Assembly (NCBI GenBank): GCA_037951105.1
Contig: JBAMJV010010121.1
Span: 62,001-126,000 of the forward strand
Source of the DNA: Echinarachnius parma
Taxonomy: Eukaryota; Echinodermata; Echinoidea; Clypeasteroida; Echinarachniidae
Direction: 5' to 3'
Length of the DNA stretch: 64,000 nt
The notes under the pieces are model-generated. The model was not told the DNA's origin, made no database searches, and saw nothing but the letters and a program-made list of their open reading frames with translations. Positions 1 through 11,330 of the stretch are shown here, one piece after another. The translations under genes and the position numbers were made by a program. Each line of letters opens with the position of its first letter. The stretch's first letter is position 1.

Positions 1-3000
1 CCCATGCCCATGAAGAGTGCCTCGCTTTGCAGTGCCTCATCCAGACTGATCACATCATCCCCATCCAAGTCTGTCATCGCTAGCAGGTGGCCCACCTTAA
101 AATAAACAAATAATAATAAAGTACACAATAAATACATAATAGAAACATATAGGCCTATTAAAAATGTTGGTCCCATGCCCATGAAGGGTGCCTCACTGTG
201 CAGTGCCTCCTCCAGACTTACTACATCATTACCATCCAGATCTGTCATTGCCAGCAAGTGGTCCACCAACAGTACACAAATCAACAAAACTAATTTTAAG
301 TGGAAAATCGAACAAACAATAATAAAATACATATTACAGTGAAACCTCATTATAACGAGCACCTCAGTCAATATTCATGACATACATTTTTATACCAAGA
401 TATTTTTTAGCAAATCACTCAATGAAAATATAGAGATCACAGATATACACATTTTTGCTCATGTCGACAAAGTAACAAGATCCCTTTACAGACCATATAA
501 TAACCCTACTGTGATTGCTTTATGTTCGCTTGGTCTACACTCAGTTGGTCTACTACCTGATGCCTTCAACTTCAATTTTCCGAAATCCAAACACGATTCC
601 TAACCCAACCCATAACCCTAATTCAAACCCCTAACCCTAATCGTAATCCCTAATTATAATCATAAGCCCCCGAATTTATAATTTTTCTAGTAGACCAAAT
701 GGGAGTAGACCAAATGGCTGCAGACCAATTTGCAAGTTACCCTGTGTACCGTATACAATTACCTCTCTTTCTGCTTGTTGCCTGAATGACTGTTCCTGTG
801 ATTCCAGGTCAAAGATTTCTGAACCTTCCAGCTTGCCATTCCCATCCTGGTCCAGCTCCGTCTCGAACATATTCTTCTCTTCTTGTATCCACTCTGGTAG
901 ATCATCTTCATCCTCTGAAAAACATGAGAAATTTACTAATAAGGCAGAGTTTGAAATTAGCACAGGAACGCTGGCCTGGGGACCCCCCAAAATAGCTTTG
1001 GCCTACAAATTTCATTGATCCTAAATCCCACTGGCTTCCAGCTTCCCACTTCCATCCTGGTCCAGCTATGTCTCGAACATATTCTTCTCTTCTTGTATCC
1101 ACTCTGGTAGATCATCTTCATCTTCAGAAAAAGGGAAGTCATAAATAAACTATTTAACCTGTTCCCTTTGATATTCTAAAATCTCCATAGACTTTGTACA
1201 CAACCCACCCGGTTCCCGTAGACAAAGGGTTAACTAGAGCTATTTGATAAAGGCACTGTAGAATGGACCTTAATTTCATTTTGTGAGTGTGTATCATTTA
1301 CAACCAATAACACCATTGGGCAGGTCGAAATGATGTTTGATAATTTATGTAATCAGCCCAAATCATCACAAATCCAACTGGGTACCAAGTAATATCCGTC
1401 AATCAATCTACAATCTGTGTTCATGGATCTTGTCTTATGTGAAAACTTTGTAATAAAAAAAGAAACAAACATACAAAGAAAAGTGCTTAAAAAAGAAAAG
1501 ATAATGTCTAGATATTAAATATAACTTACCTCCATTTGTATTAAAGTCTCCAAGAAATTCAGATATCTCAATTCCTCCGTCACCGTTTGTATCGAAATCT
1601 TCAAGAGAATCCATAACTACAACTTTCTGCAATGAAGGAAACGGTGAATGGGTATCATAACTCAGAGAATCTAAAAAGATGTGATAGAGTGGCCCCCGTC
1701 ATCTAATTTTACCTTTAGACTGACTTTTGTTATATTTAATGCAGAATCCAGATAAATATGTGATGGCTTACAGAAGCATTTTGTATTTATAGGAACAATC
1801 TAAGAAATAAGCATGCATGAGAGTCGTATACAGCCTAGCTTTCGATCCTAGCAGAATCTTCGTCAGGGCACAAATGACAGTTACTACAGAAAAAAACACA
1901 GAATATATACCAACATAAACACATGTATGGAAGGGGGGCTGGAAAGAAGAAAGGAGGCGGAGACACAAAACAATGAAAGCAACTGTGAGTGGGTGAGTGT
2001 CAGGACTGCTTGACCAATCAGGTCAAACAAGCATGCATATAAACATTCACATTTTAAACCGTGTTTACAGTGAAAGCTCATTACAACAGACACCTTGGGT
2101 CCATTGTTATATACTGGATATCTTGTTGTATCAGGGCATAAAAACAATAACATCCATAGAACCTGGACCTGTAAAAATAGCTTGCTTTACTAGGTACCGT
2201 ATTTGCCGGTGTATAAACTGCACCTGTGTGTTAACCGCACCCCCCTCTTTTTTTGCATTTTTTTTTGAAAAAAGTGCGGTTAATACGCTATAAGCCGCAC
2301 CCGTGTATTAACCGCACCCCCATTTTTGAAAAAAAAATTTGAAAAAAGGTGCGGTTAATACACCAGCAAATACGGTACGCTGTTATAACAGAGCTCGCAA
2401 TAAAGAGCTTCCACTGTACATGTGTACTTTACCTCCATTTCTCTGAATAATCTTGGATTATGGAACAAATGATACTCCTCAGCATTCAGAAAGAAATCGC
2501 CATCTCGATCAGCCAGGTCATATGCTCGCTTTGACCTCTTTATATACTGCAAATAAAATCAAATATATAGAATAAATGTAAATATGTAATTAATAACATA
2601 TCCTACCCTAACAGCTGTGGTTTTGTGATTTCGAATAAAAAATTGATACTATTTTTATTTATGTCAAATATTGTATATGTGTATTTGTTATACAACAGGA
2701 CCATATTGTAAAACAGTGTATATATACTGACCATGTCATCCTGTATAAATATATTCAATTAAATAAATAAATACTTGATTTTGCAATTTACAATCAATTT
2801 ATAACAAACGATTTAAAGATAATAGTAAATATATTACTCATTGCGGATATAGTATCGAAAATAATATCGCTAGTGATATTCGTTTGTCTCGCAATGTAAA
2901 GATAGTTTGTCAAGAGTTAAATGTTAAACAGTCAAATATTCTAACGTTAGGGTTTTCACCAGCTAGTTTATAGGTGATTAAACACATTATTTTGTTCAGT

Positions 3001-6000
3001 ATGAGTTGAGGTTGATTAATTGAAACTAGAGCAAGAAAATAGATCCCCACCCAGGACTCGACACTAGAACCTGCCTGCTTGCCCAGGGCGGGCCTTAAAT
3101 ATTGACGTTGGGCAAGTAAAATATCATAACTGGTTTATGTGGTTGCCCGATCGGGCAACTAACATCTCTGTTCAACTATGAGAGAAAATTTTAATTCCTT
3201 ACATGCATGTAAATCTCATCTAGAAATAAGTGAGAAATTGCCAGAGCAGATCAAGCTACCTTTTCTTTTGTTTCGCATTGGTTTTTCTAGCAAGTGAGCT
3301 TTATGTTTGGAAAAAATAAAGAAAAGAAATATATGAGGTGTGCCCCCCCCCCCCCCCCCCCCCGCAATCAGTCTGACCACACTATTTTTCCAGGTTAACC
3401 GCTTCAGTGCTTTTGCTCTCCGTTCTCCTAGATGGAGAGCAGCAATGTGGATAAAATGTCTTGCTGAAGGACACAAGTGCTGTACTGGCGGCATCCATTT
3501 GGGTTCAAAGTTTGAGTTTGGGTTCAAACTCAGCTCCCGTGCTTTGCAGTCAAGCGCCTATCCGATCGTGCCACAACACCTCCACTGTTTGGAGGCTTGC
3601 CTCACCTTGGTATACTCTTGTTCGTTCTCCTCCTGATCCTCCCCGGGTAGATAGCCATTGACGTGGTCTTGATACTCAAACCAGAATACCTTCCCAGCCA
3701 GTAAATTTTGTTGTTTGGGCAAGTAAAACTTGAACATTCATGATTTGACTTGCCCAGAGGGGCAAATAGAACAAACAAATAAGTGTGGTGGCTTGCCTCA
3801 CCTTTGTATACTCTACTCAATTGTGCTAGATAGCTCGATCTGCTTGGCAAATTTCCCTCTTTTTTTCTGGGTAAGATTTGCATTTTTAAGAAATTGCAAT
3901 TTACTGTTGTAGTAGTTGAACAAAAATGTTAGTTGCCCAAACTAGACTTATTCATGAAATTGACTTGCCCGACATACATTTTTTACTTGCAATAATGCTA
4001 GTGTTGAGCCCTGCATTAATTTTTATATTTCACCTTTGCATACTCTTGTTCGTTCTCCTCCTGATCCTCCCCGGGTAGGTAGCCGTAGACGTGGTCGTGA
4101 TACTCGAACCAGGATACCTTCCCATCATGGTTGGCGTCGATGGGCTCCATGCTTTTCACCGCATCCTCTCTATCGACGGTCATCAAGGCCTCAAACATCC
4201 ACTCACTCAGCTCATCTGATGAGGACAGATCAAATATATAAGAACATTCATTTTTGTATGCAACACTGATGAAATCTTGGTGCATATACATAATTAAATA
4301 TAATGTAGATATACTTCCGTTTGGTTTGTTGACTTGGTAGTGGAAGTGTATTCATTGCCCATAATGGTCAACTTTTCATATGAGTCGCTAATCACAATTG
4401 GGGGGTCTTTTCCCTATTGATGTTATTCATAATAGAACAAAAATGGTTGCTAGTATTCATAAATATTAGGGGTCAGTTCTCATAAATGTCATTGGATACA
4501 AATATTAGCAGGGTCAATTTTCATAATGCAAAGAGGGTTGTTATTCATTATACAATATATTATAAGGTTTGCTATTCATGATGTACGAGGAGGGTTACTA
4601 TTCATAATGTGAATGGAGGGTCATAATTTCAAAATCTAGGCCCAGTAGATACCAGCGTGGTTCTAACAAAGTGGTAAGTGATATTCCTGTGCACGTCTTG
4701 TGTAAATTGTGTAAATGTGTAAACTAATTATGAACTTCATTATTTTTCTTAAAGATGCTAGGTAAGACAACATGTTATGCAGTAGAAGAGGTCATCTGCT
4801 CTTTGCACTAATCGGCCCAGATTCGAACCTTGGGTGCGTCTCTTGGATGGTGACGATAAGGGGCGGTCCCAGGCGTAAATAATCAAAATTGATTGAACGC
4901 ATCAAATTTCATACCAAATAAGCAATCAACCAACCGATATATGCATTCAATTTATACATAAATTGTACTAATTGTCATCCCACTGCCTCTAAATAAACTA
5001 CTCAAAAAAAGCTAAGGACCACTTTTTACTTAACTTGTATTTTTTTCTTCCAAGCAATGAGTACTTAAAGTTAAGGTCTAGTTCTTTCATTTGTTTGTCT
5101 AGATGGTGTTCTCATTGGAGTAAAAAAATCAAAACATGTTTCATAACCACATGTGCAATTGATTACAGTGTGTATTAGGTCATTCAGGACAGTTGTACTG
5201 GGGTATTTTCAGCAGTAAAATATCTCATATAAAAAAGTATACACAAAATAAAAAGTGGTCCTTAACTTTTTTCTGAGTAGTGTATAAGTTAAATGTGTAT
5301 AGTGCCTTTTACAGCACAGACTTGCACTATACCTTTGTCAATATGTCCATCCTTATTGCTGTCCACCGCTGTGAAAACTTGAGAAAATACTTCCGTTCTC
5401 TCTGCATCTGGAAGTTCTCTGAAAGCTCTTGCTTTTTTCTGGGGAAAATATTAATATAAACAAATATTCATGAACAGATAACACCGCATTGTGTATTCTC
5501 AGGTTTAACAAGGTGTCTTAATCTACTCTGTTTCCCCCTTTATAAGTATTTGTTTGTTATGTTTGAGGTGTTTATTTTTATTTGAAGAAGACACATTTCT
5601 TGGCATTTTATATGAAATGCCATTATCATTGTACACGTACTATGAAGGACTACATGCACATCTCTCTAAAATCAGTTCAGGACTGATTGATTTTGGTATA
5701 ACATGTATTCTCCATAGACCCTAGTCAGAATACTTTCGGGACCATAGCCTGAACAGGTTAATGGAATTTAGATTCTGAAAGCTATACGTCTGTATAGTCA
5801 TTGCTTTCCAGGCAGATCGAGTGAAAAGGTCAAAGTCTAGCTTATACTTGAACCTGATGGTAATGTTGACTTCCTGTCCTGATATGATGCATCAACATAA
5901 CTTTGCTTGTATGTATAACAACAAATTGACATAAGGTTGGAATAGAGGGGACCACCATACAAAGAACAACACAGGCTTACGGTATTTGTTTTCGGACAAT

Positions 6001-7021
6001 TATATGATGTTTAATAGATTTCCAACATCTTGCAAAGGGTTGTGTAATTCATAAACAATGCAATTAATCACCCAAACTTACAGAACTTAACAGGGCCTTT
6101 CCGTAAGTGCCAAAGGTTTGCGAGTGCGTAAATACTATACACGCAAACGTTTGGAGACAATAGACCGTACATCCTAGACAATACAACTCATGAACTAGTC
6201 TTCTTCAGCAGACCCATGAACACATAACTTATTATAATGATGAGTTTTCAAATTATACATTTTTTCTGGAAATTAAGTTTTCGGATTTTTTTGTGTCGAG
6301 ATCGAAGCATACTAAACCTATTATTTTGTATCTTTAAAAAAAGATTAAGGGTGTGTTGGTTTCCTTTAAAGGACCTAAAGAATACAACATACTTTGACAC
6401 TTATTCCATAGTTGATGACTTGAAACATAGGTCTGCCGAAAAAAAATCCATGAAAATAAACACAGTAGTGATTTAAGACTAGATTTCTGATGCCAAATCT
6501 CACTTAGCAGCCAGTTTTTAGGGTCCGGAATCGGCAGCGTGATCGACATGTGATTGACAATTCATTGGCTTACGTCATGACGCGTCATCTACAGAATTTA
6601 GTTAATTAGTCCGTTCTTTAGATGACGTCACATTTTAGCGATTTAATAGGGGCGTTCCCAGGACAATTAGATATTTTCTAATTACCCCAAAATGTATTGA
6701 TTTCATGAGAAATGACTGCCAAATTCTTTTTCTTCGGGAAAAATTACATATAGAGAGCCGAATTGTGAAAATTAGGCCATCTAGACGCTGTAGTTCCTTT
6801 AAATGAGAAAGCTCACCTGTCCTCCAAGAAAGAGAGTCTGATCAAAGGAGTCGAGATGCTGGTCACCAGCATAGTGAGGTAGAATGTCCTCTATCTTGTT
6901 CTTGCCGTCATCATTGGGGAAATCTTTGGTCTGAGCAACGCTAAAAGCAATCACAAGGACTACTTGTAGAAGCAGCTGGGTTGAAGGTGAGAAGAATCTC
7001 ATGGTGAACTCAGTAATAATC
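1..7021 (-). CDS. Reticulocalbin/calumenin (CREC) family EF-hand protein, 3' end off window
   Basis: Seven exons read on the minus strand: 7021-6817 (ATG at 7002), 5438-5333, 4215-4034, 2546-2433, 1626-1530, 914-763 and 95-1. All have AG/GT borders and matching phases, giving the first ~310 residues. Residues 1-24 are a signal peptide. Six EF loops are visible at 88-99 (DSNKDGHIDKDE), 124-135 (DANHDGKVSWFE), 171-182 (DRDGDFFLNAEE), 208-219 (DTNGDGGIEISE), 250-261 (DQDGNGKLEGSE) and 288-299 (DLDGDDVISLDE). Six EF-hands behind a signal peptide define the CREC family of low-affinity Ca2+ binders in the ER and secretory pathway. EFLGDF after EF4 and PEWI before EF5 resemble reticulocalbin-2 most; calumenin is the alternative. 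The C-terminus, where an HDEL-type signal is expected, lies beyond position 1. The ATG exon starts at an acceptor (7022-7023), so a 5' UTR exon lies upstream. Copies of three exons lie beside the real ones. Confidence 0.88.
172..266 (-). pseudogene. Degenerate copy of the CREC EF6 exon
   Basis: The sequence repeats exon 7 (1-95) with about a dozen changes and reads openly on the minus strand, including an EF loop DLDGNDVVSLEE. The base pair before the copied exon start is TG rather than the acceptor AG, so it is probably not spliced. It lies only 76 bp upstream (in gene sense) of the true exon. Confidence 0.7.
334..493. repeat. Fragments of two dispersed MITE families
   Basis: Positions 338-362 match one end of the CAGTGGAACCTC (pogo-like) family. 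Positions ~395-493 match the last ~100 bp of the AAAGGGATCTAGTAA family seen complete at 24130-24497, ending in a variant of ACTAGATCCCTTTAA. Both are truncated. Confidence 0.5.
529..731. mobile_element. MITE with TTGGTCTAC ends and CCCTAA-like core
   Basis: TTGGTCTAC-type direct units at the left (529-553) are mirrored by GTAGACCAA units at the right (690-731). The core (598-665) is a degenerate CCCTAA/CCCTAAT tract. This looks like a small inverted-repeat element, not a telomere. Confidence 0.55.
1018..1131 (-). pseudogene. Degenerate copy of the CREC EF5 exon with stop
   Basis: This repeats the 5' two thirds of exon 6 (763-914): the EDEDDLPEWIQEEKNMFET stretch is intact on the minus strand. 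A GAG codon has become TAG just before the EF loop (DQDGSGKLEA), and the similarity fades before the donor. It lies ~100 bp upstream (in gene sense) of the true exon. Confidence 0.75.
2066..2421. mobile_element. Pogo-like MITE interrupted by a second MITE
   Basis: Ends ACAGTGAAAGCTCATTACAA (left) and AATAAAGAGCTTCCACTGT (right) match the CAGTGGAACCTC family found repeatedly in this window. The copy is split by the 183-bp element at 2195-2377, which gives a relative age: the inner element is younger. Confidence 0.6.
2195..2377. mobile_element. MITE with TACCGTATTTGC inverted ends
   Basis: Left end TACCGTATTTGCCGGTGTAT and right end ATACACCAGCAAATACGGTA are inverted repeats of about 27 bp. The interior repeats the end motif GTGCGGTTAATAC. 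No coding capacity. Confidence 0.7.
2842..2898. repeat. 56-bp palindromic mini-element
   Basis: The unit begins ATTGCGGAT and ends CTCGCAAT, and has an imperfect dyad centred on TATCGCTAGTGATA. Nearly 50 bp of it recurs, inverted, at 27233-27281. Nothing is coded. Confidence 0.5.
3340..3600 (-). repeat. Poly(C) tract followed by tRNA-derived SINE fragment
   Basis: A C-run of ~20 lies at 3342-3363. On the minus strand, ~3595-3500 reads like a tRNA head: an A-box-like TGGCACGATCGGATAGGCG and, ~35 nt on, a B-box-like GAGTTTGAACCC. Cloverleaf stems are not intact, so it is called a SINE remnant. Confidence 0.45.
3606..3698 (-). pseudogene. Degenerate copy of the CREC EF2 exon 3' half
   Basis: Repeats the 3' half of exon 3 (4034-4215) and reads on the minus strand as GKVFWFEYQDHVNGYLPGED and on, with its GT donor kept (AAG/gtgag). 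The acceptor and the 5' half, including the first half of the EF loop, are missing. A still shorter copy of the donor edge lies at ~3783-3815. Confidence 0.75.
4790..4890 (+). repeat. SINE-like fragment with B-box-like motif
   Basis: The sequence GATTCGAACCTTGGG at ~4832 resembles a tRNA B-box and is followed by non-tRNA sequence. Low copy evidence within the window. Confidence 0.25.
4996..5282. mobile_element. Mariner-like MITE, 287 bp, TA flanks
   Basis: Left end ACTACTCAAAAAAAGCTAAG and right end CTTAACTTTTTTCTGAGTAG are inverted repeats of ~28 bp extending through GGACCACTTTTTA. Both sides are flanked by TA (4994-4995, 5283-5284), the Tc1/mariner target. It lies in the CREC intron, ~50 bp from the exon 2 donor. 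Confidence 0.75.
5940..6165 (+). repeat. Dispersed repeat, inverted partner at 10690-10930
   Basis: The stretch from GGACCACCA through GCAAAGGGTTGTGTAATTCA to AACGTTTGGAGACAATAG is matched, in reverse complement with moderate divergence, by 10690-10930. Confidence 0.6.
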
Positions 7022-7848
7022 CTGTGGAAGATATGAAAATGTAATGATTAATGATTATTATTGTGCAGTCCTTGAAGATTCACATGACAATGAACAAACA
7101 AAAGAAGTAGCTGATGGAAAACCATACATTGAATATGCGGCATTCTCTACCAATAAGACTATAAGGAACAGACACTCTCTATAGATATAATTGCATTGCA
7201 TGAACATCAAGAAAAAGATAGGCTATGATTTCATGTATTATAATTTACTAGTATGTCTTTGTACTAACAAGCACAAAATAAGCCCACAAAATGTTTGCAC
7301 TAATTTGTTAGGAATTATATTATTGTAGAATGGTTATTTTGACATTTGGTTCCCATAGTAATTTGCCTTTGTTTATTTTATGTTGTCTCCCCATCGGTAT
7401 GCATCATAATCTCCTACTTGTCATCTTCACCCCCATTTCATCTACATCTGGTTGCATCTTATTCAGTTGATCACTCCATTATTTTGTCATCCATTCATGT
7501 CCTATGCTATTGTTTCCTATCTGGCATTCCTGGCCACTTAACTCTGGAGCTCTCTCCCTCTCTTCTCTTTTCATACCACATACCTCTTTTATTGTGTTTA
7601 GGCACCTTTCCTCATCGACATCAAATGATCACTGTCCTACCTCATATCATCCCTTATTGGTTCATTTGTATAATAAGGTTGTTCCATTTTAGTTCTAGGT
7701 ATATTTTGTAATTGGTTGCAGTAGCATCTCCCTTTGGTTCATTTGCTATGTTAAATATTATCTATTGTAATGAGTTTACTTGGTTTGCCAGATTGGCTTA
7801 ATAAAATCAGTGCACACCCAGACTTGATCTTCTCAACACGTCACCTAT
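7022..7848. other. Non-coding, pyrimidine-rich stretch
   Basis: This is 5' UTR intron if the CREC transcript starts further upstream. The plus strand has a T/C-rich open frame at 7346-7711 with no domain-like pattern or codon structure. I see no gene here. Confidence 0.5.
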
Positions 7849-7850
7849 TA

Positions 7851-9963
7851 GACCAGGAGCCAGCGAGGGTTAGCCTAGCTAAAAAGGTTACCAAATTTCT
7901 TGTAAATAGTTATTTAGTGTATATGCCTCTAAGTATGGAAATGAAAGTCTGTCTGGTTATTGGTGGTGGGTGTGGTCAGGAGGGTCATGCAAGGGGCCCC
8001 CAAAAATTAGGCTAGCCTAGCTAAAAAGGTTACCTCGTAAAATCGGTAGGATATTATCGGGCGTAGCCCAAGGTTCAATGAAACACCATTGCCAGACTTT
8101 TTAGGTGGTGGGGCGTAGCCGCCAGACTCAAAATACTGGTACGTCATTAATAGGCTAGCCTAGCTAAAAAAGTTACCTCGTGAAACCCATTGCAAATTGT
8201 TCGTTATACTCAAAGGACAAACGATTGACCATTGCTAGACTTTTTTAGTGGTGGGGCGTAGCCGCCAGACGCCCCCAAAGACCCGACTTTTCCCAGCTAG
8301 GCTAGCCTAGCTAAAAAAGTTACCTCATGAAACCCATTGCAAATGGTTCGTTATACTCAAAGGGCAAACGAATGACCATTGCCAGACTTTTTTAGTGGTG
8401 GGGCGTAGCCGCCAGACGCCCCCAAAGACCCGAATTTCACAGCTAGGCTAGCCTAGCTCAAAAGAGTTACCGTATGACACCCATTATAAATGGTTCGTTA
8501 TACTCAAAGGGCAAACGAATGACCATTGCCAGACTTTTTTAGTGGTGGGGCGTAGCCGCCAGACGCCCCAAAGACATGACTTTCTCCAAAAAGTAACATC
8601 GTGAAACCTGTTGCAAATTGTTCGTTATACCCAAAGGACAAACACATGACCATTGCCGGACTTTTTTTATTGGTGGGGCATAGCCGCCAGACGCCCACAT
8701 GCAAAGACCAAATTTTCCAGCTAGACTAGCATAGCTGAAAATCTTACCTCGAGAAACCCACTGGAACTTGTTTTTCATTTTCAAAGGTTCAATGAATGAC
8801 CATCACCAGACTTCTTGAGTGGTGGAACGAAGCTGCCAGAAAGCCTGATACCCCCACCCCCTCCCCCACCACACCTATACCGCCACAATATTGGGCTATC
8901 CTAGCTAAATCTTGTGATGCCTTTTGAAAAATGAACATCTGATAGTTAATCATTCGGATGGACATGATTTCCGCCAATACGTATACTATAGATTTGATAT
9001 TCGGCATTTGGACATTATTTGTTACGCTCTTTCTGAAATTAAATTCCAATTTTTAAAATTCCATCAGTGGTTATTGGTGGTATTTGGGGCGGGTTGTCTT
9101 TGAGGGCGTCTGGCGGCTACGCCCCACCACCAAAAAAGTCTGGCAATGGTCATTCGTTTGCCCTTTGAGTATAACAAACCATTTGCAATGGGTTTCACAA
9201 GGCAACTTTTTTAGCTAGCCTAGCTGAAAAAAGTCGTGTCTTTGGGGGCATCTGGCGGCTACGCCCCACCACTAAAAAAGTCTGGCAATGGTCATTCGTT
9301 TGTCCTTTGAGTATAACGAATTATTTGCAATAGGTTTCACGAGGTAACTTTTTTAGCTAGGCTAGCCTAGCTGGGAAATGTCGGGTCTTTGGGGGCGTCT
9401 GGCGGCTACGCCCCACCACTAAAAAAGTCTGGCAATGGTCATTCGTTTGTCCTTTGAGTATAACGAATCATTTGCAATGGGTTTCACGAGGTAACTTTTT
9501 TAGCTAGGCTAGCCTAGCTGGGAAAAGTCGGGTCTTTGGGGGCGTCTGGCGGCTACGCCCCACCACCAAAAAAGTCTGGCAATGGTCATTCGTTTATCCT
9601 TCGAGTATAACGAACAATTTGCAATGGGTTTCACGAGGTAACTTTTTTAGCTATGCTAGCTTAATAATGACGTACCAGTATTTTGGGTCTGGCGGCTACG
9701 CCCCACCACCTAAAAAGTCTGGCAATGGTGTTTCATTGAATCTTGGGCTACGCCCGATAATATCCTACCGATTTTACGAGGTAACCTTTTTAGCTAGGCT
9801 AGCCTAATTTTGGGGGGCCCCTTGCATGACCCTCCTGACCACACCCACCACCAATAACCAGCCAGACTTTCATTTCCATACTTAGGGGCATATACACTAA
9901 ATAACTATTTACAAGAAAATTGGTAACCTTTTTAGCTAGGCTGACCCTCGCTGGCTCCCGGTC
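7851..9963. mobile_element. Modular foldback element, 2.1 kb, ~143-bp units
   Basis: The terminal 20-mer GACCAGGAGCCAGCGAGGGT (7851-7870) is mirrored at 9944-9963 with one change, and TA flanks both ends. The left arm holds about six head-to-tail units of ~143 bp, each with GGGGCGTAGCCGCCAGAC, CTAGGCTAGCCTAGCT and AAGTTACCTCGTGAAACCCA. The right arm (~9075-9963) holds five units in the opposite orientation. The loop (~8890-9070) is unrelated sequence. No transposase is visible, and short open frames in the units are by-products of the repeat. Known foldback elements have long modular inverted arms like these; the TA target points to a Tc1/mariner-type or similar transposase (inference). Confidence 0.85.
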
Positions 9964-11240
9964 TATATGTTCTCCCTGCGTTCTACTTACGTTCTCTGAT
10001 GTATCTGCCGTTTGATTTGCTTGCTACTTGAACTATATTTTACCAGTTAAGTTATACCTATAGTTTCCTCTTCACGTTACCCTATTACTTAGTTAATACT
10101 TTTTACAGGTTATTACATTATGAAGAGAAAAAAAGAAAAGAATATCGCAATATTTTATTAGTAGCGCTATCTACTTATGTCTGAATAAATGCTTATTTTG
10201 TTTTGTTATTATTACATTATCATTAAGACAGTGTTGTAAGGTATATATTAAGTTTGAACGAAAGAATAATTTGTATAAGATGCCCAACTCCACATAAGCG
10301 GCGGGAGTCCCTGTGTCAGTGTGTGAGAGATGTGCATTAAAATGAGGATGTTTATATTTGTGTATAATATTAAAGGCAATATATTGTTGAGGAAAAAATA
10401 TTGTGATACTTAGCTTAGTCTTTATAATATCGGTGCCAGGCATTGTAATATGATTGATAGTAATTTCTTTTGTCTTTTTGGATGATTTATGAAATGTTAA
10501 AGGGTACCACCGGTCCACCACCCAAAACTAATATTCTTATCAATGAAAGGTAACATATTTTGTATTCCATTCCATCAACAAGTTCACAAAAATATGTTTC
10601 CAGAAAAAAATATATAATTGGAAAACGCATGACCAATCTAAAGCATGCGTTCATGGGACTACATGTACGAGACTACTTTGTCCAGAGCGAGCGAATCGCC
10701 CGGGATTCTATCGTCTCCAAACGTACGCGTCAATAGCATTGGCGCACTCGCAAATGTTTGGCCTGTACGGAACCAGGAAATAGTAGTAGTTCCGTAAGTG
10801 GTGGAAATCAATTGCTTTGTTTATGAATTACACAACCCTTTGCAAAATGTTGGGTATCTATTTGATATCACAAAACGGTACCAAAACATATAATTATGTG
10901 TTGTTCTTAGCCTGGCCTGGTGGTCCACTTTATTAATTTATATAATTTAAAAAATATACGAATAATGAATAGTAACGTAATTGACAACAATAACAACATC
11001 AACAACAACAACCAAGTGAACCCCCTCACACACATCAGTCATGAGTCATCACATCATTCACAATCACATGTTCAAAATCAAATCTTCAATTAGTTTACGC
11101 TTAACAATACACAAATTTGGCAGTATGGGACTGGGTCACTTCCCTTACACTTAATAATAGCGTCAGAATATTTGCTTATTCTTTTAAATGTAGAAGTCTT
11201 TACAATATAAATATGGAAATAATACATCAATGAGACTTAC

Positions 11241-11330
11241 CGCGTGGTCTTTACAGGACTTAATATTGTTACTATAGCTGTAACAAAGTACAAAAGCTAC
11301 ATAAAATGACGATGTCAGTGACTGGAATTG
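11241..11330 (-). other. Candidate 5' UTR exon for the CREC gene
   Basis: A strong donor (GCG/GTAAGT; ACTTAC on plus at 11235-11240) lies upstream of the acceptor that precedes the CREC ATG. No start codon is needed, and the 5' limit cannot be read. This is only a splice-signal match. Confidence 0.2.

Noticed and set aside
598-665. Telomeric array (CCCTAA)
   Set aside because: Degenerate, only ~65 bp, and enclosed by the inverted ends of a MITE.
7346-7711. 121-aa plus-strand frame with hydrophobic content
   Set aside because: Its hydrophobicity follows from a T/C-rich strand; no start context, motif or neighbouring exon.
7770-9807. CRISPR-like regular repeats or repeated small proteins in the 7.8-10 kb region
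   Set aside because: Units are ~143 bp without unique spacers and are arranged in opposite orientation in two arms with transposon-like termini. Short frames such as SGGYAPPPKKSGNG recur only because the DNA repeats, and the host is an animal.
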